Shown: positions 1 through 12,389 of the stretch, one piece after another
Layout: every line of letters begins with the position of its first letter
Position numbering within the stretch: position 1 is the first letter of the stretch
NCBI GenBank assembly: GCA_025765615.1
Contig: JAIVFJ010000150.1
Location: 62,001-126,000, forward strand
DNA: 64,000 bases
DNA from: Zopfochytrium polystomum
Lineage: Eukaryota > Chytridiomycota > Chytridiomycetes > Chytridiales > Chytridiaceae
Direction: 5' to 3'
Notes under the pieces: generated by a model
The model's input: the letters and a program-made list of their open reading frames with translations, nothing else
Told to the model about the DNA's origin: nothing
Databases searched by the model: none
Translations under genes and position numbers: made by a program

Positions 1-622
1 CTTTTTTCTGTTTTTTTTTTTTGCTTTTTTGCTTATTTTTTCTTTTTTGTTTCTATTTTTGGCTGGGCTTATCACGTGATGAGACAGTCTTTTGCGAGAC
101 AAGGCGGCAGCGCCACGCAAAACAACAACAGATCAACGCACGTGCAGGTGAGAACAAACAAAAAAAGGAAAGAAAGAGAAAAAAGGCGCCGCCGGTTCGA
201 TCATCGAAAAATTCTCTCGACCAAGAAAACAGTTCAAAAAAAAAAAAGGGAAAAAAAAAAAAAATACAGCACGATCTCCACGCACTCACGCCCAACATAC
301 TTCCAGGACGGATCAATCGAATCAATCAATCGAGGTACAGCAGGCTGACTCCGTTTGAGTGGTTGGTGGTGTTAACCTTAACACTCTTAAAGGTAGCAAA
401 AAGCATCGTCGTCATCAATCATCATCATCATCATCATCGTTCCCACCAACCCACCCACCCACCACCACACCACCACCACCGCCAACATCGCACTCGCACT
501 TGGGCGGAACTCCCCACACATCTATCAATCCAAGACCACCACCATCCCCAGGCCCTCCCCTACAGCAAGTCGCGGCTCTACATCCACCCACTTCTCTTTA
601 ACCGTCTAATTTATCGACAATA
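1..622. other. Upstream region, low complexity, no gene seen
   Basis: The stretch holds poly-T near the left edge, A-rich tracts at about 160-270 and CAT/CCA-type repeats at about 410-540. The open frames here read through these repeats and show no recognisable family. It is probably the promoter and 5' UTR of the START-domain gene that begins at 623. Confidence 0.5.
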
Positions 623-1971
623 ATGTCCGCCGTCGCCGCCACCGCCGCCGCCGCCACCGCGGCCGTCGCTGCTACTGCCTTCCTCTTTCCTGAGCCCCAC
701 ACGGCAAGCCACTTTCTCGACGCCCCCGCGGACGTCTTCTTTGCCGGATTCGAACCTTACTTCAACTTTGACACCTTCCGCGTCTACCGCCGTCAGGTGC
801 CTTCGTCTGGCTTGGTGGGTACTTCTCTCGCTCTCTCCTGTTTGACCACCAAACGCACACAACACACATGCACACGCAACCTGTTCTCCCTTCCCCCCTC
901 ACGCTCCTATGAGCCCCTCTCCGTCGCTCGCTTTCGTCGTGTGGGGCCGTCCTTTATTCCGCCCCTTTCCTGCACTCTGCCCCTCTGCGCCTGTCTGTCT
1001 GTCGGAGTGAGGGGGGGGGGAGAAGGGATCGCAGCCCCTTTTTTCGTTTTGCTTTTGTTTCGGAACCGTGTGTCTGTCTGTCTGTCTTTCGTGTCTCTTG
1101 TCTCTGTCTCTCTCCCTTCTCTCCCTCTCTCTCTTCTCTCTCTCTCACTCTCTCTCACTCTCACCCTTTCGCCCTCCCACCCTCTCTCTCTGCCTCGCTG
1201 TCTCTCCCTCACAACCTTTTCCCCTCAACAGTACGAATACAAGGTCCGAGGAACTTTCCCAACCACGCCCCACCGGAACCTTCTGGCCGTCTACCTGGAC
1301 GTCGAGTACCGCACAAAGTGGGACCCACACGTCCTGGAGGGCAAGCGCTTGGCGCCCTCGACGTCTCCCACGACGGCCGTCGGAGTCCAACCGCCGGAGG
1401 ACGGCCCTCCCGACTCTCGAGCGACGTCTCCGAGCGCCGACTCAGGGGTGGAAGTCGCATCCACGAACGGGAATGCGCTTGTTGGTGGGTATTTCTTTCT
1501 CGAGTTCGTCGCACGTGCACAACTCGCGCAATGCTGAATGTCGCCGTTGCAAACACAACAGACTCTCGTCTGAGCGAGCTGCGCCGACTTCACGCCATTC
1601 CTCAGTTCTACCACTACGCAATCAAGGTCCCGTTCCCGCTCGTCACCCGCGACTACGTCTATACCTTGCGGGCGTGGCACGAAGACGACGGCAACGATCA
1701 CCTTGTCGAGGGGCGAAGCACCGTACACGCGGACAAGCCCGAGACAAAGCAGGCCATCCGCATCGACCACTATTACCAGCAGATCGCGATCCGCGCCCTG
1801 CCAGACGGCCGTGGGTCCGCCGTCGGCATGCGCTACTATGACGACCCAAAGGGCTCCATCCCCACCGTCGTCATCAATATGGCGGCCAAGAAGGGCGTTC
1901 CCGATTTCGTCAAGGGTCTGACGAACGCGTGCAAAGGATACGACGAGTGGTTGAAGAATAGGAAGGACTGA
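623..1971 (+). CDS. START-domain lipid-transfer protein (PCTP/StarD2-like)
   Basis: Three exons (623-814, 1232-1484, 1562-1971) give 284 residues. START domains bind a single lipid, and the PCTP branch carries phosphatidylcholine between membranes. The join of exons 1 and 2 recreates the PCTP-like run VYRRQVPSSGLYEYKVRG followed by YLDVEYRTKWDPHV. Exon 3 gives YAIKVPFPLVTRDYVY, the conserved heart of the domain, and a C-terminal helix ends in EEWLKN-like residues. Residues 1-40 are alanine-rich and not conserved. Intron 1 (815-1231) is almost pure CT-rich repeat; donors are GTGGGT in both introns. The first ATG of the open frame was chosen. Lipid specificity cannot be read from the sequence. 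Family call is firm, substrate is inference. Confidence 0.88.
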
Positions 1972-2794
1972 TTCGTCCCCACCGGCTCTTCCACTGACCC
2001 CTCGCGCAATGCATGCCAACATTTTGAGGCGCCCGCTCTGTTTCAGTTGTTCTTATTTGTTCTTGTTTTCTGAGTTTGATGTTGGATTGTTCTCTCCGTC
2101 CTCATCCGACTGGCGCGCTCTCTCTAGCCAGTATCTCTTTTCTGCTCTTTAACGACTGGTTCTATTCTACCGCACTGAATTATTTAATGGGCACTGTGGC
2201 CTTGTGATGGGGAGCGCCTCCTCTCAATCTCTTTGGACCAGGACCGCATCGCTTAATAGATACCCCTTCTCCACCATATGCTCGTCACCAACATTCCCAT
2301 TGCCGTGCACGAGAGCGCGTCCATACAGCCGTGTTGTGTGCATGTGACTGTGTCTCAGTGTCCACAAGAAGCGAGCAATAAATACATCGGTGGGAGGATT
2401 TCTAGAAGCCCTGAAAGAACGATGGGAGACGGAGGAGCGACGGACACAGGGCGCAGACAGACCACGAAGACACAAGCCGAGTGCGCTCCACAGAAAGGCA
2501 AAGCATCCAACCAAGCGCCCACGCTCGCGAACTCTCGCAAAACGGTGCTATAATGAGTTCAAAAATAGAAGCAAAACATTTCCCTGCGCCGCGTAGTCCC
2601 GTAGCCCCTTCTTCTTGTGCTTTCGTCCCTGGTCCAGCCGGCGGAATTCAGGCAGCCTGACGCTGCCCACCGTATCGCACCCCACCCCCTCCCAGCCCGG
2701 CACACCCCTTCCCGCCAACTCCCAGCGTAGACGAAACTACCCCACCCCACCCCCGACCCCCCCAACACATCCCGCCCAAATCCCATCCGCAGCC
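1972..2794. other. Intergenic, 3' UTR and promoter, no gene seen
   Basis: An AATAAA occurs at 2377-2382, about 400 bp after the START-gene stop, and could serve as its poly(A) signal. The frames at 2224-2600 have no recognisable domain. A C-rich stretch at 2660-2790 leads into the next gene; its open frame could extend the SAXO-like protein by 60 N-terminal residues. Confidence 0.45.
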
Positions 2795-2963
2795 ATGCAC
2801 CGCACCGTCCCGCGCCAAGCCCCGACAGAGTACTGCGAAAACTACCTCCAGTTCCCCCTCGACGGCCTCGAGCGCGGCAAGCCGCACGCAAACCAGCTGC
2901 TCGTCGGAGGCGACTTTTACGCTTCGACCGAGAGGTGAGCGCGGGAGTTGGAGGGGACTAGAA

Positions 2964-2998
<35 letters not shown>

Positions 2999-4036
2999 GG
3001 GGGGGTTCGCCGCTTCGTGGGTCCGTGCGGGGGAATGGGGGGGCTTTGCACAGCCAAAATGAACCTAACGCATGACGCGCTTCTCTCTAATGTTCTTTTC
3101 CCCCCCACCAAGTCGTGAACGCTTCGTCGCCCATCCCACCGCCCAACGCGAACAGGTCCATCATCCCGCCCCTCGCATCGCCCCGCTTTCCTCATCCCTC
3201 CAATCTCACTCCGCCCGTCTCCATACACAAACCCCCTGTCCCCGCCCCCCGCCTTAAAAAAAACAAAAATTCAAAACAGCCCCAAAAAGCGCCCTGGGAA
3301 CCCTCTCCGCACCGCTTCGCCGACGCAACAACCCAGCGCGTCGACTACCCCGTCTGGCCGCTGCCGCCCCCGGCCCCGCGCGAGCGCCCGCGGTTCGGCC
3401 CCGGTCCGGGACACGCCGGCGGCGCCCGCGGAGGGGGCAAATTCGACGCGACCACCACGCACAAGGCGGATTTCCGCCCGCACGATGTCGTCGGCGTTGT
3501 TGCGGCGACTGCCGGCGGCGGCGGCGGTGGCGGGGGTGGTGGTGGGGGTGCGGGCGGGCCGCCGTCGACGGCTGCAAAGAAGGCGGCTGGGAGCCGCGGG
3601 CTCCGCGTCGGCCCGCGGTTCGAGGCGCGCAGCTCGCACGCGGAGGACTTTTGCGCGTGGCCGGTACAGGGGCGGCCGCAGCCGTTCAAGCAACCCGAGT
3701 ACTATCCGGGCGAGGACGAGAGGTGAGTGAGTGGGTGGGCGACGAAGGCGGAGCGAGGAGGGGGCGAGTCGGACGGTGCCTTCAACTGGGTCGGGGTGTT
3801 TCGCGCTTGAGCGTTGGAAATATCGAGGGAAAGTAACATCATCCCTCATCAAACAAACCCCTCACAAATAACATCAGGGATTTCCGCTCAACAAGCACAT
3901 TTACCTACGTCGACCACACCGAGTACCTCGCTAACAGAGGACCAGAAGAGGTAGACTCTATTGCTTGAACCCCTCTCTCTTTCCCTCCCTCTCTTTCGGC
4001 ACTCCCACTCTCTCTCGCCCCATAAACTCCTACACG

Positions 4037-4067
<31 letters not shown>

Positions 4068-4489
4068 CACTTATGCGCCTACAGGAATACGTCCCGCCCA
4101 GGATCCCCCCGCGCAAGTTCGAGGCGCTCAGCACGACGCAGGACGCGTACCAGGCGTGGCCGCTGCCCAAGCGGCAGGGCAACAACAACAAGGCGGCGTT
4201 CCGGCCGAACCGGTCCAAATTTTCAACGTCGACGACGTACGGCGACAACTTTCAGCCAAAGGAGGTGCCGCGGGCGTACAAAAAGCCGCCGGCGTACCCG
4301 GCCATCGTAAAGTCAAAGTTTGACGCCATCAGCACCCACAAGGCTGACTACCTGCCGTTCACAGAGGTCATCAGGCTGCCCGACTTTAGCCCGAAAAAGA
4401 ACAGGCTCGTCGTGCAAGAGGACAGGGACTTTTTGACTTCGCAAAGCTTTATTAATCGCAGCCTCGTCAGTCATTTGAGTCGGTCATAA
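2795..4489 (+). CDS. SAXO/FAM154-type axonemal microtubule-stabilising protein
   Basis: Five exons (2795-2934, 3113-3155, 3280-3722, 3878-3950, 4085-4489) give 367 residues. SAXO (stabiliser of axonemal microtubules) proteins coat cilia, flagella and centrioles through repeated Mn motifs. Such repeats are visible as spaced units: FADATTQRVDYPVWPL, FDATTTHKADFRP, FEARSSHAEDFCAWPV, FEALSTTQDAYQAWPL, FSTSTTYGDNFQP and FDAISTHKADYLPF. A Gly run of about 12 residues interrupts exon 3. Intron 1 holds a 34-base G homopolymer. The intron 2 donor (GTCCAT) is weak, so the 43-nt exon 2 is the least certain piece. An in-frame ATG at 2615 would add 60 low-complexity residues; 2795 is preferred because the conserved part follows at once. 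The last 23 coding bases are shared, antisense, with the centrin gene. Confidence 0.8.
2964..3005. repeat. Poly-G tract in intron 1 of the SAXO-like gene
   Basis: Thirty-four consecutive G (2964-2997), one A, then seven more G. Assembly length of such tracts is unreliable. Confidence 0.9.
4448..4453 (-). terminator. Poly(A) signal AATAAA for centrin, inside SAXO exon 5
   Basis: AATAAA on the minus strand 13 bases after the centrin stop codon. It lies within the opposite-strand coding exon of the SAXO-like gene. Confidence 0.55.
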
Positions 4490-5441
4490 TCGCCATAAAC
4501 TCTTGCTCGTTTACTGTTCGTAGTGGTTGGTTGGTGGTGTTGGGGGTGATAAAGAGAGAGAGAGAGAGAAAAGAGGGAACGGATGTGTATTAATTTAGTT
4601 CTTTCAACCAACATACAATAACATCATGCGCGAAAGGCATGAAAAGAAGAGCGAGATGAGAAACGTCAAAAGCAAGGCACTCACTTTCCCCGTCCTGATC
4701 CAGGTCAAACTCGTCGATCATGGCTTGTAGCTCCTCATCGTCCAGGTTCTCGCCAATCTCTTTTGCCACGCGTCGCAGGTTTCGCAGCGATATCTTGCCC
4801 GTGCCGTCGTCGTCAAACAGCTGGAACGCCTTTCGAATCTCCTCCAACGGATCCCGGTCCAGTATCCGCTCGGTCACTTCGCCGGCGGCCAGGCGGGTGC
4901 GAGTGTGTGTGTGTGTGCGTGTGGCACATTCGCGTAGGCGTAGAACACAACAGAAACAGAACAAGTCAGCAAACTTGGGCGGACAAAGGCACAGCACACA
5001 CAAACGCACACGCGTTGCGGAGGAAGAGGAGAGCGATTGCTACTCAACTGACTTTACTGAAGTCGTCAAAGTCGATTGTCCCTTGGCCGGCCTTGTCGTA
5101 CTCGCGAAGGATCTTGAGGACCTCGGCCTTCTTGACGTCAAAGCCGAGTGCGCGCATTGCCACCTGGTTGTCGAACGGAGGCCGCGAGTGAGACTGGATC
5201 TAGTTGGACCATCACCACCACCAACCCCTCCACCGCCCAAACAACCGAATATACTGGCAGGCTGGGAGAAGGGGGGCGGTCTGCAGTCGGCGACACTAAC
5301 CTTTAGCTCGTGGTAGTCGAGCGATCCGTCCTTGTCCGTGTCGAACAGCTCAAAGGCCTCCTTGATCTCTAACTTCTGCTCCTCGGTCAGCTCGGGGCGC
5401 ACCTGGCGCCGCTTGGCCTTTTGCTGGTAGAGCAGCGACAT
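4467..5441 (-). CDS. Centrin, CETN3/Cdc31 type
   Basis: Four exons on the minus strand (5441-5301, 5163-5049, 4876-4685, 4513-4467) give 164 residues, close to human centrin-3 (167). Centrins are EF-hand proteins of centrioles, basal bodies and the spindle pole; the Cdc31 branch also works in mRNA export. All four EF-hand loops are visible: [36 protein letters not shown] and DLDQDGEINEQE. The runs [19 protein letters not shown] and [20 protein letters not shown] place it with centrin-3 and not centrin-1/2. The intron 2 donor (GTTGAG) is non-optimal but gives exact family spacing. The short last exon ends in [12 protein letters not shown] minus-strand AATAAA at 4453-4448 is 13 bases beyond the stop, so its transcript must end inside the SAXO-like coding region. 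Confidence 0.93.
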
Positions 5442-5870
5442 GTGAAATGATTACAGCGGCGGCGGCGGCGGGTAGTAGTAGAGCAAGCTGGCTTGCAGGG
5501 ACGACGGGCGCCTTCAGGGGGGGGGTGGTCGATGCTTGTTTGCAGTTTGTCTGTCTGTCGGTCTGTCTGTCTGTCGGGAGGCCTGTCGGCGGCGCAGGTG
5601 ATGGGATTTATTAACAAATTGATGATTATTTCTGTTCCTTATCACCAACTCTGCTGGGGCCAGTGTTTGTTTGCCTGTCCGGAGCGGCGGACTTTGAAAT
5701 GCATTGATTGGCAAACAGCATTGTAACAACCGCTCAACACAGCAGTACTCACACATATCGGCGCGCGGGATCGCTCGCTCACTCACTCACTCACTCACAC
5801 ACTCCGCTGCATACCCACCTACCCACCAACCACCACACACACACACACACACTGCCGCCCCACCGCCGTC
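5442..5870. promoter_or_regulatory. Divergent promoter between centrin and SMC4
   Basis: The 429 bases between the two start codons hold short CTGT, CACT and CA repeats and no coding signal. Both genes must be transcribed outward from here. No specific factor site was recognised. Confidence 0.5.
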
Positions 5871-8800
5871 ATGCTTACAGCGCTCGATGCAGCAAGGGCT
5901 GCCGCTTCTGCTGCGGCAGCATCGTCGGGGTCGGCTTCATCGTCATCATCATCGTCGTCAGCGTCGTCGTCGTCGTCATCTGGTGGCCCGTCGTCGAGGG
6001 AGGGCTCCGCTCGTCTCACGCCGCAGCCGTCCCAGCAGCAGCAGCACCCGCAGCCGGCGGCACGCCGACCTGCGCCTGCGCCCCCCCACTCGCCCCCTAT
6101 TAAGAGGGACCCCGACGCTCCGCGCCTCGTGATTTCCAAGATGGTCCTCCGAAACTTCAAGTCGTACGCTGGATCCGTCGAGATTGGGCCGTTCCACAAG
6201 GTGAGGCCAACTCTTCGCTTTATCCCTCTCCTTTTTCTTTCTTTCCTCACTTTCACTCAGCAATCGTTGGGTTCTAGTAGTGCGGTTCGCTTGTTGTGAG
6301 ATGATGCCATGCACACAAGTACCTTGCATCGATTTTGGAAAAGATGAAATTCCCCCCCAATGCCTCTCGAAAAATCTGCGCAGAGGCACAAGCTAACTCT
6401 CAATCTATCCTGTGCAAAATTGCCCTCTATTCCCTCCGCCTAAAACAGTCCTTTTCGGCCATTGTAGGTCCCAACGGCTCGGGCAAGTCCAACGTGATCG
6501 ATGCTCTCTTGTTTGTTTTTGGCTTCAAGGCGAAGAAAATGCGGCAGGGAAAGCTCTCGGACCTTATTCACCACTCGGCGGCATTCCCCAACTTGGACAG
6601 CTGCGGCGTCGAGGTGCATTTCCAGGACATTATCGATTTGGTATGTACTTAATAAGTAACTAGACTTCAACTAATGTCTCTTGTAGCCCGGTGACGCGTT
6701 TCGCGTAGTTGAGAACTCGCAGCTCGTTATTTCGAGAACGGTCGAGCGCGAAAAGAACGACAAGAGCACCTACAGGATCAATGGGAGGCCGAGCACGTTT
6801 ACCGAAGTCACGGACCTTTTAAAAATGAAGGATGTGGACCTCGATCATAAGCGATTTCTCATTCTACAGGTGTGTGTGTGTGCCCTTGATTCCTTTCGGT
6901 GGGCCGATGCTGCAAAACAAGAACCACCTCTCAATAGAACACCCTTATGATTACATCTTCGCGTCCGCAGGGAGAAGTCGAGTCGATCGCACTTATGAAG
7001 CCAAAGGCGGGGAACGAGCATGAAGACGGCTTGCTGGAGTACTTGGAGGACATCATTGGAACGACCAAGTACAAGACTGCTATTGAGGAGGGTTGCAAGC
7101 AAGTCGAGACCGTCAGCGAGGAGCGGGACGAAAAGCTGAACCGATTGAAAATTATCGAAAAGGAAAAAAAGGCTCTCGAGGTCTGGACAACCGTACTAGA
7201 CAAATATTCCGACCGACAGTCTAATCCTATTTTCGTCTTCTGTGTGCAGCCAAAAAAGAAGGAGGCAGAGGATTACGTGCGAACAGAGAACCAAATAGCG
7301 ATCAAAACAAACATGCTCCTTCAGATTCGAATTGCCCAAAACCAAGCCGAGCTTTGCGCCAAGGAGGGAAAGAGGGTGCGTTCGCTCCTTGCTGCCAGAA
7401 CTCCTTTCGAATCACTTAACTGCACTCAACCCTTAGGATGAACTTACGGCAAAGCTTGAGGAAATGAAAGGCGATTTGGAGAAGGCTTCAAGTCTGTTCA
7501 AGGAAAGCGAAGAGTCGCACAAAGAGTGTTTAGCAAGCTTCAAGGTAAGCAACTGGTTGACTTTTATACTTCTAAGAGCAACCTCAAATGCCAGAAAGCA
7601 GACCAAGAGGCTAAGCGCCTTCGTGATGAGCAGAAAGCACTCGAGAAAATGGAAATTGAGCTGAAAGAGAAGGAAAAGTTTCTAACGCAAAAGCAAAAGA
7701 AGCTTGCAAAGGTGCTCCAACAGGCAAGTCTGAAACCTCTCATTCTTTGCTTTGTGGTCTTACTTTCGAAATTATAGGATAAACTGACGAAAACAGAAAA
7801 TACGACATGGCTTCAGCACTTCGACGATGACATGAAGAAGACCGACGACGAAATTCAAGAATTGTCCAGAAGGATACAGCTCGAAGAGAAAGAACTTGAC
7901 GTTATTCGCGAGAAACTTAAGAGTACGCGCTTTAAGTTTTCCACCGCAACCTCTGAACCGTGTGCTGGGCATTAGAAAAGACGTCTGGCCTGCAGGCTGA
8001 AATCGAGGCGAGGCAGCAAGAACTGGCACCGTGGTTGGAGCAAATCAACTCAAAGCAGGTGGAGCTCAACGTTGCCAAATCGGAACGCGACATGGTTTCG
8101 AAGCGGATTGAAGAGGCCATGACAGTTCTCCAAGATACTCAAGACAAATTAGCAAAGTACAAAGAGGGTATCCAGAAGAGGGTAAGCTACTTGAAAGCTT
8201 GGTTCGCGCAGTTAACTTTGAAACGGCAGGAAGCAGATAGGGATCGATTTGAAGCTGAGTTGGACGATTCCAGGCAAGTTATCGAAAGCTCGACGGAAAA
8301 ACTTCAGGTCTACTCCTTCTTCCTCATTTTCGTGGTTCTAACTTAAAAAAAAGCGCTATCGGGTGGAAGAAGCTCGACTCAAGAGTGTCATCAAAGCAGC
8401 CAAGGACAAAATCGCGGACTCCAAATCGGCCGAAACTGCGGCTCAATCTCGAGGGGCTGTTCTCGCAGCACTTTTGAGCCAGAAGCGAAGCGGTGCGATC
8501 CAAGGGATATGCGTGAGTCTCTTTCGAGTGCACAAACTTCTCTCTTATCCCTGTTACAGGGCCGGTTGGGTGATCTCGGAGTTATCGACGACAAATACGA
8601 TGTGGCAGTCACAACAGCATGTGGGGCACTTGACAGTATTGTCGTCGAGACGGTGGAAGCAGGCCAGAAATGCATCGCATACTTGAAGCAAAATCAGATC
8701 GGTCGAGCGAGCTTTCTATGTATCGATCGAGTGAACAACACTCCACCAAGCCAACTCCGAACCCCCGAAAATGCGCCAAGGCTGGTGGACTTGATCAGAC

Positions 8801-11104
8801 CGAAAGAAGAGCGTTTTCTGCCAATATTCTACCACGCTTTACGCGACACTCTTGTAGCCTCAAACCTGGAGCAGGCAAATCGGATTGCGTATGGGGCAAA
8901 TCGATTCCGCGTCGTTACGCTGGAGGGCCAACTGATTGATACATCTGGAACAATGTCTGGCGGTGGACAAAAGCCGTTACGAGGCGGAATGAGTGCGAAA
9001 TTCTCTGGTGGGGAGTCGCTCTCCGTAAGGGCCCTCGAGCAGCTCGCGAAAGAGCAACAGACGGCCGAAGACGATCTGAATTCATTGTTCAACAAGATTG
9101 AAAACCTGGAACGCACTCTCGTCAACGCCCAGGGTCAGATTCCAATCAAGGAAACTGAGCTCGCAAAAGTCGCTATCGAATACAAGTCTCTGATCGACCT
9201 CCACGCGGACTGCGAACGTCAAATTCGTGCTCTCAGGTTTGTAATGAACTGCCAAGCAAGGCTGTTGCTGGCTTCTTCGTCTTCTAACCTTTAAGGACCT
9301 CTCACTTTCCCAATCTAGTAAACAAGGAAGCAATGTGAAAGAAGAGGATCGAACTCGACTCCGCGACCTCGACAGTGAAATCGACAAACTGAATCGCAAA
9401 ATCGAGCAAATCAGCCGCTCTGCGCAGCCGATTGAGGACGCCGTCAAGGAGCTCCAGGAAAAGATTCTGCAGGCCGGGGGCATTGAACTTCGTTCGCAAA
9501 AGGCAAAAGTCGACAACCTTCAGGAGCAGTTGACGAATTGCAACGAGCGGCTCACGCAGCTGAAGGTCGAAAAAAACACTCGCGAAAAAAGTGTCGCGAA
9601 GATGCAAAAGGCGATCGAAAAGAAAGAGGCTGAACTCCAAGACGCGGAAGAGCAGCTTGCTGAGCTTCGAACCAAAGAACAGAAGAAAATTCGACCTTTG
9701 AACGACATTCGAAAGCAGTTGAAGGACGCCGAGGAGGTTAGTTGAACCCTGCGGCAATCGCCAAACGAGAAACCATAGTTCGCTCGTACGCTCATTCATG
9801 CATCACGGAATAGGTGCGCGAAGAAATGGAGCAGAAGCTGGGCGCCTTGAAGAAGGACTTGGACGAGAAGAGTGAAGAGATGGCCGCACTTAAAGCTCAA
9901 GCGGTAAACACCTTTGGCGTTTCACCTGCGCTGGCTGATATTTTTTCTCAGTACGAGGCCAAAACGGCTGTCGATGAATTGCAGAAAGATATAAAACAAC
10001 TTCAGGGCGAACTGAATCATTTCAAAAATCAGCTGTCTGACTTAAGTCTTCAGCCGGTCGGGTGCGTGAATATGTGCTTTTTGTCCCTTTTGAATCGCTC
10101 AATACTGAATTCTTTGTGCTTTAAGAGATGAGGAAGAAGTCCCCGATTTGGAAACTTACTCCAGGGAGGAGCTCGAAAACATGTACTCTGCAATATTGCA
10201 GCGCGAGATTGCTGCCCTCCAGGGTAATACGGTTGTCCTTAAACTTGTGTTTAACGAAACCTACATCTCAGAAAAATTGGCGGGAATGAACCCGAACATG
10301 AGCGTATTAGAAGAATACCGGAAGAAAATGACTGTTTATCAGACTCGTGTGCAAGACGTGGAGGCAATTACGGCCAAACGGGATAAGGCAAAAGAGAACC
10401 TCGAGGCTTTGCGCAAAAAACGACTGGATGAGTTCTTGGAAGGATTTACAAGCATATCTCAAAAGCTGAAAGAAATGTACCAGGTGAGTTTGCCGACCTG
10501 AGAGTAGTTTCGTTCAAGTTGGTGAACTAAGAGGCGTATACACCAGATGATCACATTGGGCGGAAACGCAGAATTGGAACTAGTGGACTCGATGGACCCA
10601 TTTTCGGAGGGAATCGTGTTCAGCGTCATGCCCCCAAAAAAGAGCTGGAAAAATATTGCAAACTTGTCCGGAGGAGAAAAGGTGACGTGAATCTCATCGC
10701 ATAAACCGTCTTGGCAAAGTTATGTAACCGATTTTGTGCAAATTGTCCATTTTAGACCCTGAGCTCACTCGCCCTCGTGTTTGCCCTGCACCACTACAAG
10801 CCAACGCCGCTGTATGTGATGGACGAGATTGACGCGGCCCTGGATTTTCGGAACGTATCCATTATCGGCAATTACATCAAAGAACGAACGAGGAACGCTC
10901 AGTTTGTCATTATTAGTCTCAGAAACAACATGTTTGAGCTGGCTGATCGGCTGGTTGGAATTTACAAGGTAAAAAAAATTAGCCGGGGATGTCTGCGAAC
11001 ACGATCGAGCATCTAAAAACTTTCCTGTTTGGTTGCAGACGTCGGACACGACCAAGAGCATCTCGATCAACCCGTCGACCGTCCGAATACCTTTTGGCCT
11101 GTGA
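5871..11104 (+). CDS. SMC4: Condensin subunit SMC4
   Basis: Eighteen exons give 1326 residues: 5871-6200, 6449-6640, 6687-6869, 6971-7180, 7250-7375, 7437-7544, 7595-7723, 7778-7922, 7976-8181, 8230-8307, 8354-8512, 8560-9236, 9319-9736, 9814-10061, 10126-10483, 10547-10681, 10756-10968, 11039-11104. SMC4 pairs with SMC2 as the ATPase core of condensin, compacting mitotic chromosomes. Seen: N-terminal Ser-rich tail, [16 protein letters not shown], Walker A GPNGSGKS near residue 117, the SMC4-type [15 protein letters not shown] and EYLEDIIG, coiled coil, hinge with [17 protein letters not shown] at about 620-760, second coil, signature LSGGEK near 1230, Walker [14 protein letters not shown], and C-terminal IPFGL. 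The intron after exon 7 appears to begin GC, not GT. Exon joins keep frame throughout. SMC2 was excluded by these SMC4-type runs. Confidence 0.96.
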
Positions 11105-12389
11105 TGATCATAAATCGATTATGATGAAGCATTGAAGTATAGTTTATGCTGGTTTTTGTGCTTCGGGACGTCAGCCAAACGGCATAAGGTGGAGCAGTGA
11201 GCAGTTGTGAGTGTTACTTGCAAGCAACTTTCAAAAAAGCCTCTGGTTCATATCGAAGAATATATAAAACACTACAGCACGCTTCAGCACGTCCTCTTTT
11301 GCCTTCCATATGACAAAAAATCACAATTAAAAAGAGCCTGGATACACAACACCCCTGATTCTTTCTTTCGCCTTGAAGGCCGAGCAGGTCATTGCTATGG
11401 AACGCTGTTTGGTCAATTTGACGACGTTTACCCGGCAAAGTGCTCTAACTAGAAGATGTTCAGCGCATTTTTCAATTTTTGCAGAACGGACAGGGCCGCG
11501 TCGTGTCAAAGTTTCACAGCTTTTTGGTTGCGGCCTCCCACGTTTTTGTAAGAGTCAGAAGATTTGGTTTGCGTGCAGGCTGCAGCGGGCAGCACACTCT
11601 CCTTGCTGACTATCAAATGGGTTGCATAGTCCCCAACAGTTTTGAGAAGAATTGCACTTTGATTCATGTTCCCAAACTGATCAAAGCACACGATATGAAA
11701 GAATTGAAAATGGGGATGGGGGGGCCTTCCAAAAATTTGCTTCGAGACTACCTCTGACAGAGGCTAGACAGATTGCTCTGTCTTCCAAGGGGTTTCCGTT
11801 CTGCCGCAGGGCAGATCGCACAATCTGCCCCAATTGATTTCGAGTCGAATCTGACTCAAATTCATTTTGTTGTAAACTCACTGGACTTCTTTTCAAGTGG
11901 GCTCCTTAAAGTTTCAGGGATGTTGCTGTGAGTCTAATCGGGCTTTTCATTTCGTTGAGGGCCTTTTTTTTTCTTTTGTTTTTCTTTCAAGTCGGCACAA
12001 AACCTTCGCAAACTTCAAAATACGTCAAACAAATTTAGCTGTTCCGAAGACAAGGATTCTACTAAGTGCCACCGTGCAGACCTGGGTGGGCAAGTTCAAA
12101 AAACTGAAGCAAATCAATGATGACATTACTTGGAGAGTCGGGAACAAGTCTAGCATGTTTGGAATTGATTTCTCTGTCCATATTTCCATCCAAAAATCTC
12201 TGCTGATGTCGACCGTTTATCTTGAGAAAATTATTTTTGGACGACGTATTTTTGATTGTACACCGACCAGTGCTTGTGCCAGGCCCGTGATATTCAAGCT
12301 ACTTATGTATGAGAATGCTGACTATCATTTTGCTGCGACACATTTCGCTATCGCCGGCGTGATCGACTCCGCCAGCATCTTCCGCGCAG
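11105..12389. other. Gene-poor AT-rich region
   Basis: About 1.3 kb after SMC4 with no recognisable gene. A plus-strand frame opens at 11897 and runs into the ankyrin-like relic, but its first 150 residues match no family I know and look like chance translation of AT-rich sequence. Confidence 0.4.

Noticed and set aside
4590..4684. Centrin with tail [11 protein letters not shown]
   Set aside because: This is read-through of the GTGAGT donor; splicing to 4513 gives the conserved EINEQEF ending.
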